Program-made: the position numbers and the translations under genes
Shown here: in pieces, positions 54,546 through 64,000 of the stretch
How the letters are laid out: each line of letters begins with the position of its first letter
Position numbering within the stretch: the first letter of the stretch is position 1
Source of the DNA: Amoebophrya sp. A120
Taxonomy: Eukaryota; Sar; Dinophyceae; Syndiniales; Amoebophryaceae
Direction of reading: 5' to 3'
Assembly (NCBI GenBank): GCA_905178155.1
Contig: CAJINV010000006.1
Coordinates: 4,754,921-4,818,920, forward strand
Length of the DNA stretch: 64,000 nucleotides
The notes under the pieces: generated by a model
Database searches by the model: none
What the model was told of the DNA's origin: nothing
The model's input: the letters and a program-made list of their open reading frames with translations, nothing else

Positions 54546-55880
54546 GATTTGATTTTATCGTCGGTGGAGTGCGGGGCAGTTGGAGTTGCAATTGGATTTT
54601 TTTTACATGACAAGATTTAGATTACTTCTATACTGCTGTGTAAAATCTTCAAAATAGCCTTTTGAGTAGATCACAATCAGTTTCAGATTACTATTATACC
54701 GAAAAAAACAATAATTTTCTGAATAAATCATGAAACATACTGGCGATCATAGCCTACGAACTAAAAAGCTACCAGGAGCATCATGCTCGTATATTGAGCA
54801 GTTTGAAACAGAACTCGAAAAATACAAACGCTGTTTTTCATGTGAACAACAAAACAGTCACGAGATGAAACATCTCGATGATGGGAAGGCCCACCCGCTG
54901 CTGGAGGCACCATGACCTTCAGGCGCCCGCCACCAGGACTAGCTGTATATCAAAAAGAGCTCGGATCCTTCGTTCAAAAATAAGGCTGTTTTCGATTTTC
55001 TGCGTTTTTTTTCCGTACAGCAACAACCCTTGCCTTCAATTATTTCCTCAAACTGGAAGAAGTAGAAACATTGTTCATCTGTAAAGTTTCATTTAGTTGA
55101 GTCGAAGTTGTCGGAGCATTTCATTATCGGAGGAGACTTGAAAATCGAGGCTAAGTTCAAACAAGGGAGTAAATAGCATCATACTGAAACTGTAGCTTGT
55201 TCCGTCTTTTTCTATATGCACCTGCAGGCGCGTTCTTGTAGCAAAATCTGTATTCTTTGTTTTCTTCTTTCTATCTTACAGGTTGAATTTCAACATTTGT
55301 TTCTAGTAGTAGTTCTGATGTGTCAAAGGAGCAAAATTTCAAATATTACTCTTTTATTTCAAATTCAAAATGGAAAAAATTCTGCTGTGCACCATTATTG
55401 CTTCAACCACGGCCCCAGTTACAACTTACACCTCGTCAACAGAAGTTCAACATCCTTTTTTTCAGAAGAGAATGCCTCCACCTAGCTGTTGTTCCTCACA
55501 CTGTAGAAAGCATCGTCTGGTGGGTTGAGTTCCGTCCTGTTGTTGGTTTTGCGATTCGCTCGTTCTAGGCCGGGAAGATGAGTGGGCGGGAACTTATTCT
55601 GTGTTATGCAGCAACAAAAAAATACACGTTGATCACAACGATGTCATTCTCATTTTTGAGTTCTCATGCTCGGTATCAAAATGCCTTGACCACTTTCTCA
55701 TTCTTGCTCAAATTATGTGGCCTTGCTGACGTCGATTAGGCTCGCAGGTCGAGCTGCGCAGGGCAGAGAAGTCAGAATCTCCCGATTACAGAAGATCCCC
55801 ATGATGTCTACACGCGAAAAGCTAAAGCAGCAGATGCAGAATCAACACGTTATGTCATAAAAATTATGTCGTTGCAGCTA
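54546..55880. other. intergenic region, no gene seen
   Basis: AT-rich, between two minus-strand genes, so it should hold the eIF2D promoter and the 3' UTR of the MORN-like gene. No introner. Confidence 0.65.
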
Positions 55881-58800
55881 TCAAGTATCTTTTGTTTCAC
55901 CCTCCATACTGTCGTTGTATCGCTCTTCGAGTGAAGCTGCTCTATCAAATGTAAAAGTGTCTGGGTCTGGAAGAATGCAAGTTTGTCATGCTTGTCTCGC
56001 GTGACTCTGGAATCTGTCATGCGTGAGCAGGTGGTACCTATGAGAGCACCCTACTTTCGATCTCCAGGCCTTTCATGCCGTGATGGTCTTGCGGCCCTGT
56101 TCTTGATCTTGTTGGGACCCCGTGCGGCGGAAGGTTGCCCAGCACCACAGACTTTGCGCCCTCGCTATTTAGTAAGCTTTTCTACATATTATGTCGTCGC
56201 ACTTCGTACGCGGAACTTCGTATGCAAGTGGTCACATGATGACGCGTTTTTTGTTGGTCGTCGACTGTACTCTTTTTTCGTTGACGCTAGCAAGATGTAA
56301 GAACTCGCCCTCACGTCTGACTTGCAACATTTTTTTAGTATTTTTACTCGTCGAAATTCGTAAAATAAAACTTCGTATGCAGCTGATACATGATGATAAG
56401 TTTGCTGCCTTATGCTGTGCTCCTTTTCTTTGGCGCTAGCAAGGCAATAAGATTTCAATCTCATGTCTGATCGGTAAGATGCTCTTCATCTTTTAAGTAT
56501 TTTTAAGTGCGACAACATGATATTTGTAAGCTTATCGGCCGTCGTGCCACCGGGACGTCCTGCCCGTAGACCACCAATGTCATGCGTGAGCAGGAGAGTA
56601 GCCTCTCACCTGTCATGCAACAACGCAGTTTGTCATGCGGGAAGCGAAACACATAGGAGCTCAGAAACTTGTCATGCGTGGCTGCGTAACGCAGTGCGCT
56701 TACCATGCACAAACTAGCATCACAAGTTTCCAGACCCAGACATTTTTGCATTTCATATGCTCCCTCCCAGAACCATTCGGTCTTCAATTCGCCGTGTTCG
56801 TAAAACGCGAAGCAGATGCGGTACACTTCCCGTACGGTTATCCTGTGTCACAACATCCCCGGCCCATAGATAGTAGTCACGAGTATAAGTTTTGGTCGTC
56901 GAGCATGACACATTTGGGCTTGCGGTCTGGGGCCGTCGAATCAAAATCGACGTGTGCTTTATCCTGATTCGGGTTCCAGCATGACAAACTCTCAAATATT
57001 GATAGTCGAAAGTCAAATTCAGAACGTTCCTCATGGGGCTGGGCATCAGAAGCATTTTATCCTTGCGGATTTGCATGGCAAAACTGGGCTGGGGCAGTTT
57101 TCACACAGGATACCGTTGCACTCGGCCTCCCCCGGCGGTGTGAAGATGTACTCGGTGTACGCAAACCCTTCTGGAGCACCCCGTCGCCAGGTCCCGAAAA
57201 ACTGGTACCACAGGCCTTCCTCGTCCGGGAGCCAGACATAACTCCCCCACCCGTTCCGAGTCTATGAGAGACAAAAACCGCACAGCTGCCATTGATTTGA
57301 AACTGCAAACAAAAATCCCTTGTTTTCGCTTCATTCTTCGGAAAGCATGCAGCATGACCGTAAAAGTATCTTCACAAGGCTGAGAATGCAAGACTTCGTG
57401 CTTGGAGGAGTATAAGTCTGCATTGCGTTTTTGATTGTGCGGGAAGTGCTGTCAGCACACAACTACCTATTTTTGTAATGCACAAGAATAAATGGCGACC
57501 CAGTTTTGTGTACCATATCACCCCATCTTTGAACTCCCCTTGGAAGTAGTCACCCCTTTCGTCCGTAGAGCTTTATGATTGCAAAAACATCTTTTCAAGA
57601 ACGCATAGCGCATAGCACATTCTGAATAGATCACTGGCGTTGCTCGTCTCCTCGTCTAGATATCAACTACATTACCGTGGTGGAAGCCGAAGGACGAAAG
57701 CAAAAGTAGTCGTAATTGCGTATTTATGCTCAGTCATATGGTCATGCGTAGTGGGCAGCCTTCTGACGTCGTTTTGCAATTTCATAAAGTGCCGTAACCA
57801 TGTGGAATCGGTTTCTCCAAATCGTCAAACAGATTTTTCTTGGCCGACCCCTGTATTAGTATTTGTGTGTGTTGATTCAGGTTATTTAATATTTTTATGT
57901 TTTTTTATTTTCGCATGACAAAGACAATCATCATCATGATCCTGGACCACGGGAAGATAAAATCAAAAGCATTCGTACAGTGTAGTGATAGCCCTCAACA
58001 GGGTCGTAAAAAGACGCCGAGATATGGCCTGGCCAGGTGGAACAGCATCTTCAGCTGGAGAAGTATTGGATGACCACTTGTGATATTGATGAATACGCCG
58101 TGTGGTCCATCCTAGTTCGCTCAGCATGACAAACATCTATACACTCAGCATGACAATCCATCGGAAGCGAGAACCGCACTGGAATCCGACGTGTCGTTCA
58201 TACGAAGCTGCAGGATGTGGACTTACAACAGCTATACTTAGTGCCAGGTGTAACTTTTGTTATTATTACAAATTTAGGAATAAAAAAAACCGTGTTGCTC
58301 CACCAGTTGCGACTGTTCTATCTGAGCAGGCCATATTGGAACACTGGTTCGCGTTCGTCCACTCCGCTGGCCCTTTGCTCTCCGCCGGAACAAACCGGGT
58401 CCTCGGATTTGGCGCCTGGTCTGTTGGTGCTGCGGCCGGTGGTGTTCGTGATTCGATTTGTCAAAGGAGGAAAGGATTCCGGAGACGGTGGTGCCAAAAT
58501 ATGGTCTATGGCGTTCTCAAACGTTAATACATTCTCAGCTGCTACATGAATTTGTCATGCAAAAACACCTTAAGCCGGTAGATGATCGAGCTGCTTCGCA
58601 TGACAAATTTCGGAAGGGCGAGACAGTGTCAAAATCTGCGCCAAACTTGTAATGCAAAAGGCGCAATCTTGCTTCTTTCACTTTTGCCAGTCATGCATTA
58701 CAAATTCATGTAACCGTTGAGAATGTACTTAACATTTGAGAACTCCATATGGTCACGGTAATAGTTCTGCAGGAGTTGCTGGTCCAATGGCGAAGACGCG

Positions 58801-59919
58801 ATCTCCGGAGGCTCTTCCAGGATCGGTGACGGAAGCGCTCGGAACTGGATTCTCCCCTGCTCCAGCAGGTGGTGGTGCCAAGCGGCAGTCCACTGCTGCG
58901 GCGCGTACAGCACTACAGGTGATGGTGGCTTCTGTTCATGTTCGTGCAGCACTGCGGCAGACGAGGAGAAGGAGGACTCGTCCACCATAACGGGAAGGTA
59001 TCATGCGCAAAAAAAGGATCGCACGCACGGCTGCAGGTTTTCGTTCCACTGACATCACAAAATCTGTATCTATCAATTTTCGTACACAGACACATCAAAT
59101 CGCCCCAAGGCAGGAGAGCGTATGCATACCCGGAGTCAGAACTTCCACGTACTGGGTTTGGTATCCATATCCAAGTTCTTGCAGGAATGAGTGCGATCAT
59201 ACTTGTTTTCATCGTGCATACAGAATCCGCCTGCAGGAAGCGCTCCGAAGCCGACATGCTGTACACCTCCGGGCTGTTGAGCAGGTTGAGGTTCGTTCCT
59301 GTCTCCGGTTCACGTTCTCCATCTACGGGGTCTTCCTGGTCGCCGATTGGATTTAGGTGACTGCTGGTCAATACCACCGGCGTCGTTTCCCCGGGCGCTC
59401 CGCTCCTAAAACGAAAACTCACCTCGCCGAATGCGTTGTCGGAGGACCTACTTCTACTACTCCCGGTTATACTCGCAGCAGAAAATTATGGTTGTGCACA
59501 ACTTTCCCTCCACCTTATATATTTGTCATGCGAAATCCCAAATCCAGCTATTCCTTCTTGGCACTGTTTGCATCACAGATTTCACATCGAGCCCAGACGA
59601 GGTAGGGGCAACACTCGGCGCATCAAGTTGTCATGCACGGGCTCCAGCACGTGCGCTGCTCCTGATGTTTGTGTTCATACAAATCAGAAGGAGGGGGAGT
59701 TGTGCGGTGGCATAAATTCACAGATTCGATTTCCCTGTGCGCATGTGCAGTGGCAGGTGGCGAACAAGACGAAGAGGCGATGACTTTGGTGGGAGACGGA
59801 GGCTGGTGTTGTAGTTGTTTCGATACTGCCCCTGCCGGCGGAAAACTGCAATCGGATGGACATATCACAAGAAAAAGCGTAAACGTTGTACGATTTTCTT
59901 CACTACGGATAGCATTCAT
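55881..59919 (-). CDS. MORN-repeat-like protein with Pro/Ser-rich N-terminal region (5' part uncertain)
   Basis: Minus strand. The firm 3' exons 57570-57518, 57257-57113, 56833-56758 and 55937-55881 are in phase and end in TGA. They read GDYFQGEFKDGVRNGWGSYV, then EEGLWYQFFGTWRRGAPEG, then FCFAFYEHGEL-like sequence (ICFAFYEHGELKTEWF). The Tyr-x-Gly-x-Phe/Trp-x-x-Gly pattern is like MORN repeats, which bind membranes or scaffold cortical structures. Upstream exons 58501-58321, about 58988-58750 and about 59467-59210 are rich in Pro, Ser and charged residues. The exon near 58078-57991 and its two junctions are ambiguous between frames. ATG at 59919 is a possible start, not proven. Confidence 0.6.
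55943..56757. mobile_element. introner, family B, 815 bp with an apparent nested insertion
   Basis: Starts TATCAAATGTAAAAGTGTC and ends ATTTTTGCATTTCATA. Duplication TGCTC is exact at 55938-55942 and 56758-56762. The 16-bp string GTCATGCGTGAGCAGG occurs at 56016-56031 and 56579-56594 and flanks about 547 bp of unrelated sequence. Confidence 0.92.
56839..57112. mobile_element. introner, singleton family
   Basis: Starts TATCCTGTGTCACAACATCC and ends CAGTTTTCACACAGGATA. Flanks ACGGT/CCGTT. Frame is kept (AECNGREVYRI). Confidence 0.88.
57263..57517. mobile_element. introner, singleton family
   Basis: Starts TATGAGAGACAAAAACC and ends GTTTTGTGTACCATA. Flanks GAGTC/TCACC do not match. Frame is kept (KDGVRNGWGSY). 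Confidence 0.78.
57574..57990. mobile_element. probable introner with uncertain ends
   Basis: Starts TATGATTGCAAAAACATC and ends CAGTGTAGTGATA. Flanks AGCTT/GCCCT. The right boundary could instead be at 58027. Confidence 0.55.
58084..58320. mobile_element. probable introner
   Basis: Starts TATTGATGAATACGCCG and ends TTGCGACTGTTCTA. Flanks TGTGA/TCTGA (4 of 5). Inverted ends are weak. Confidence 0.6.
58507..58749. mobile_element. introner, family C
   Basis: Starts TATGGCGTTCTCAAACGTTA and ends AACATTTGAGAACTCCATA. Duplication TGGTC is exact at 58502-58506 and 58750-58754. Confidence 0.95.
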
Positions 59920-61944
59920 GCGTCACAAACTAAGCCGAAGGAAGGTGTATGCTCTGCATGACAAATTGAAATTTGGATACGTTTTCGTTTTGTGAATGTG
60001 ATCCAGTGCTGCGTCACAAATTCATCCTTGTAACGTTTTTCCTTTTTCTTGTGATATGACACGACTTTTCCTCGTCACGCACCAGCTCGCGTTGCAGATG
60101 AAAGGAGGACACAGGTTCTAGACCCTTTTCTTCTGCTCCATCTTGGTCCTCGTCCTGTTTTGTGGATTACAGGCTAATGATATATCAAAGCATGACTGAT
60201 GCCGCCGGTGCGGTTGTCCGCATCATTTCGATTTCCGGCAAATTTGCATGACAAGTTCCTCTTACCCCGCCTGTCTGGTGACAGCTTTTGCTCGTAGTGC
60301 TATATTCACTACATATTGTCAACACAAGTACTATACCGGAACGCTCGACGTAGCAACCCGCCTTGCGCGTTCTTGGGCATCGAGCCGCATCAGCTCGAAA
60401 TAGTCTGCTGCTCTGCTCTTGCGGCGACGCAACATTTTCAATGATGACACTGGGTTGGTAGACTTAGAGGAAAGCGAGGCACGAACGGGCGAGATTGGTC
60501 TTCAGAAATTTTCTAGACCACGACGAGATGATTGTCTTCAGCACACACGATTTTTATAACTCAGAAATGTAGGATGTGCTAGACAAACTACCATTTCCTC
60601 TTCAACATCATGCTTGCCCTTGCGCGCACACATCAGCGATGCTCAAATATCGCTATTTTCCAAAATTCTCTAGGCGATTATATTTATATTCGAATCACTA
60701 AACCGTTGTTTTTCAGTTTTTACAATTCTCAGGCTCTCCTGCTCGCGCACACCAAGTTTCTCCTCTTTCAGTTTCTGGGCCCTTAATCTACTCCGCCGAA
60801 ATGGAAACACAACTCGCGCTCATACGACGTCTGTCCCGTTGGTTCGACGCCTCTTATTAAGGTAAGTACAAGTAAATCTCAATGGCTTTGTCGAAAAATA
60901 AAGCCGACGAGGACAAAGCCCAGTACTAGGGAAGAACATATACTACTAGACAGATTCTACATGCCTGGATAACTTGTACAGCCAGGTCGCGGCAGGTGAT
61001 GCGCATATTAACTGAAACTGTCCTCAAGTTCAACATCAAAGTCAAGATCAACTGCATGTCTGTTTTCTCCCTCCTTTCTCATCCTGCACCTAGCCAGCCG
61101 TGGCGTAGTAACAAGACGAGTAAAAGAGCGCCTTTGCAGCTCTGTCCTTCATCCAGACAACTACACGCGATTTCAGGTGGTTGTGCATAAAAGGAAAGCG
61201 GTTGCTCTGCTCCAGTTCGTCCTTCTATTTCTCGTTTGGACTGCTTCGCAACAGTCTTTCTAAACGAGCAGCAAAAGCGAGTTATAATCTCAGGCGAGAC
61301 CAAAGAAGTAGAGGTACTAGTTCAAAGCTCACGTACAAAAAACCGCGCAGGATCCGACTGCTTCCACGGGAGACGCGGCACAGATTGCGGCGTTTCGAGT
61401 TAATAATTTTTTTTTTACTACAGCTGTACAAAAACCAAAAGTCAAAATTTTCATCGTTCCGCGACTACATCGTTTCGGTAATCCGGACACCAGTGTCGGC
61501 GGCAGTTGTGAAGCGCAGCGTTTTTACTTGCTTGGGTACTATTGTTGGTCCAGTATCAAATATCGGTCTGTACATTCATCTTCCTGGCAGAGTTTTGCTC
61601 CACATATAAATATTTTGTAGTCTGTTCTAGTTTGGTTTCAGGTGTACTCATTGGGGAGCGCACCTTAGAAAGTCAAGTTTGCTCTGTAATTCACGAGTGA
61701 GGCGCGACTTTGAAAGAACCATCATTGTAGTTCGGCCTTCATTGGCATTTTGTTAAATTTGATTAATTTACATTTGGGAAAATTTATCTTAATCTTCATC
61801 TCGTTGCGCCTGGTTGTACTTTCGATAAATATATTCCAGTATCGGTTACTTTATAAAGTTGCAATGATATTCTGGTCTGTCGGAATCATACACAATACTG
61901 CTGTTCATCCCCACCTCTTCTCCACCTTGTTCTCCTCTTGTCCG
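59920..61944. other. intergenic region, no gene seen
   Basis: About 2 kb, AT-rich, no introner. Short overlapping frames on both strands only. Confidence 0.6.
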
Positions 61945-64000
61945 CTACATGGTCCTTGCGAGCCTCCCCGCGTTCGCGACCTCCCCGACACTGACTCCAG
62001 TTTCGTGCATCGGGTTACGGGCTTGCCTCGTCCTGCGCTCGCCACTACGGGAACCACGTCTCTTGACAGACCTATCACTTGCAAAAAATGTTGTGCGGGT
62101 AAGGGGTCGTGCGCTCTCAACAATGCATGACAATCACAATCTGTGCATTTGCATGACAAACAGGTACTGTTTCGTTGTCTCGGCTCGTGGAAGTAAGTAT
62201 GCAATACAAATTCTAAAAAATGCTGAAAAAGTAGCTACGTCGTATGAAATGTCAGTATCACGATCACCTTCACCATGCAACAAGCCATGCATTACAGATG
62301 CACTTTCCAGAGCCGCGACATGTGGTCTGCAGTTGCAGTTGATAGGGCGACCTGTTGGAGTACCACTCTGAGAAGGAGTACAGCGGTTTCTTCTGCAGTT
62401 CCTCCAGCGCTCTGTCAGCCGCGTGATGGCGGTACTTCGGCCCACAGCAGGGTGCTATCAAAGAAAAACCTGGCGCAAACAAGTCCAACACGGCTGTCCT
62501 GCGCCTCCGTGATAGATGTTTTCGGCCTATAATTTCATCACGGGGGTTGATCTACACTCGTTGTGCATCTTTTTTCTAAGTACAAAGGGGGCCGAAGTGC
62601 CTCTGAGTGGGCTTCTCCACCAGCCAGGGCGTGGCATACGCATGAGAGAGTCATAACCAAACTTGTCAAGGACTTGGACTCTGTGCGACCAGTTTTTCTT
62701 TGCATAGTCTCCGGCTTCGTCTGGGTCTCCAACTGCTTCCGCAACATCTCCACCTTTTCCCGCTTCTCCTGTACGCACCGCCGCGCCCAGTTTCGCAGCA
62801 CAATCATCGCGTAATTCTCGCGGATGAACGCCTGGGCCTCCTCCGCAGACATCGCTCCCCGCAGCGCTGCTGCCGCAACCGCCCGCTGGTGCTGTGATTT
62901 GTATTTTTTTTGGGTTGTAGTTTACATTACTCCCACTTCTCATACATCGTTTCAAAGAGCTATCAACGCTTACGCATGTTGACAGCGCGTCCAATTCTCA
63001 GAAGAAACTGTCGCACAACATCTCCTTTCACACATGAAGATGCGTCTGTAGCCAAATAAACTGTACCCTTTTCTTCCTTTGTTCCAGGAGTTTCACTTGC
63101 GACCGCGTCGGTGGAAGTGGCGGCTTCACCGAACCCACCCTCGCGCTCGGTGTTCCCGTCGGCGGCGGAGGCTTCGCAGGCACTTTTGGTTTGCTGGCGA
63201 ACACTGGGCTGCTGCAGATGTTCTCAGTTTCGTGGAGGAACACCGGACTCGTGCACGTGTGCCAGCTTGTCGTTGATCCGGTGCCGTCGCTGTCCACCTC
63301 GGGATCGCTGGGTACCGCCACACGGGTTCTGCCGCCGAAGGCAGAATTTGGCTCCTCGTTCACGTTCGTCACCTCCATCTCGGGATTGTTAATACCGCCA
63401 GATGAAGCGCCATCAGTTTCTTCTGTATTATTTTTCGACGTATCCAGTTCAAATATGTCTGGGTCTGGAAAGTTACAAGACTTGCCAAGCAGATTTCCCA
63501 TGAGCCCTGAGGTCTGGAATGCAGGATCTAGCATGACAGTCTGTGAAATCTCCATCAGGCTTATCCTGGATGACAGACCTCATCTCAATTCGTTGAAACG
63601 TAGACAACTTGTTTTGGTAATCATGCGAGTACAGATTTTCAAGAAGTAATACACGATCTAGGCTTGTTACGTGCCAAATCATACACTTCCAGACTCAGAC
63701 ATATTTGCAATGCATAGGGGGTTGCTGTTGCTCCGCCACGTGTTCTGCTTTCATCGCCACCAGCGGGCTCTTCATCTTTCGCCCAGGCCAACTCCGCGGG
63801 TGGGTTTGCGCTGTAGTTGCTACCACTAGCCGGCTCTTCTTTTGTCGAGGCCAACTCCGCGGGGGGATTTGTGCTGTTGCTGCCACCAGCCGTTTATGCA
63901 TTGCAAAAGCATCGTATTCGTACTAGTATATTATAAATTGCATGACAAATTTGCTCAGCATGAGAAATTAAATTTGTCATGCTGTTTTACCTTGGAAAGG
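61945..64000 (-). CDS. hypothetical coiled-coil/proline-rich protein, 5' end outside window
   Basis: Minus-strand exons (beyond 63894)-63717, 63435-63067, 62891-62707, 62450-62345 and 62067-61945, all in phase, ending in TAG. The first visible exon holds two imperfect copies of a PPAELA..K.EEPA unit. Then comes an acidic Ser/Thr stretch and a Pro-rich segment (KPPLPPTRSQVKLLEQ). A helical part follows (EEAQAFIRENYAMIVLRNWA, then QEKREKVEMLRKQLE, likely coiled coil), then RALEELQKKPLYSFSEWYSN and a basic Arg-rich end. Alternating introner and GT-AG introns. Family not recognised. Confidence 0.75.
62073..62344. mobile_element. introner, possibly composite
   Basis: Starts TATCACTTGCAAAAAATG and ends GCAGTTGCAGTTGATA. 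An internal TATGCAATACAAATTC looks like another element end. Flanks AGACC/GGGCG do not match. Frame is kept (YSNRSPVKRRGSRSG). Confidence 0.7.
62456..62706. mobile_element. introner, singleton family
   Basis: Starts TATCAAAGAAAAACCTGG and ends CCAGTTTTTCTTTGCATA, nearly perfect inverted ends. Flanks GGTGC/GTCTC are poor. Frame is kept. Confidence 0.88.
62892..63066 (-). other. canonical GT-AG intron, 175 bp
   Basis: Minus-strand donor AGG|GTACAG and acceptor ATCACAG|CAC, phase 0. No inverted ends. Confidence 0.85.
63441..63716. mobile_element. introner, family B
   Basis: Starts TATCCAGTTCAAATATGTC and ends ATATTTGCAATGCATA. Flanks CGACG/GGGGG do not match. Frame is kept (TATPKNNTEETD). Confidence 0.85.
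63895..64000. mobile_element. introner, family A, cut by the window end
   Basis: Starts TATGCATTGCAAAAGCATCG after CCGTT. The right end lies outside the window. Confidence 0.85.

Noticed and set aside
1-64000. tRNA, rRNA, CRISPR or riboswitch features
   Set aside because: No intact tRNA B-box with paired arms, no rRNA-like stretch and no regular spacer-repeat array were found. The many similar short repeats are introners with irregular spacing.
1-64000. An autonomous transposon or reverse transcriptase driving the introners
   Set aside because: No transposase, integrase or reverse-transcriptase motif was recognised in any frame, including inside the large composite elements.

Overview
The window is nuclear DNA of a eukaryote. 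It holds multi-exon genes, long low-complexity proteins, short GT-AG introns and TTTAGGG-type telomere-like repeats, and no bacterial operons, tRNA, rRNA or CRISPR arrays were seen. Its dominant feature is about 54 short inverted-repeat elements (mostly 110-370 bp, a few 800-1040 bp with nested insertions). Nearly all begin TAT and end ATA and sit between 5-bp direct repeats, mostly inside coding sequence. Removing the element plus one copy of the 5-bp repeat restores the reading frame again and again. They therefore behave as introns that arrived as transposons (introners). Inverted-repeat, non-GT-AG introners of this kind are known from the dinoflagellate relative Amoebophrya (Syndiniales), so that lineage is my best guess. 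It is an inference from intron type, not a species identification.

Layout. 0-1.4 kb (+): 3' end of a cysteine-rich gene. 2.3-3.0 kb (+): hypothetical gene. 3.9-6.7 kb (+): 307-aa transglutaminase-fold-like protein in seven exons. 7.9-20.2 kb (+): a ten-exon gene for a 3,389-aa secretory protein ending in a GH47 alpha-mannosidase domain. 21.3-23.3 kb (+): voltage-gated potassium channel with an EF-hand. 23.4-25.4 kb (+): C2-domain protein. 25.4-49 kb: a mosaic of AT-rich and very GC-rich blocks with diverged dispersed repeats and telomere-like motifs, holding five introner-interrupted minus-strand genes (32.6-33.0, 33.6-36.8, 41.2-43.0, 45.8-47.6 and 48.4-48.9 kb). 49.9-54.5 kb (-): translation factor eIF2D. 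55.9-59.9 kb (-): MORN-like repeat protein. 61.9-64 kb (-): a gene cut by the window end.

With the one-duplication-retained rule, the assembled exons of seven complete genes add up to multiples of three with no internal stop (924, 10,170, 1,602, 171, 483, 618 and 339 nt). Five canonical-type introns, one of them only 38 nt long, coexist with the introners. No transposase or other mobilising gene was found, so the elements look non-autonomous. Gene functions are housekeeping or membrane/secretory (N-glycan trimming, ion conduction, initiation factor, several unrecognised membrane proteins). I see no shared pathway among neighbours.
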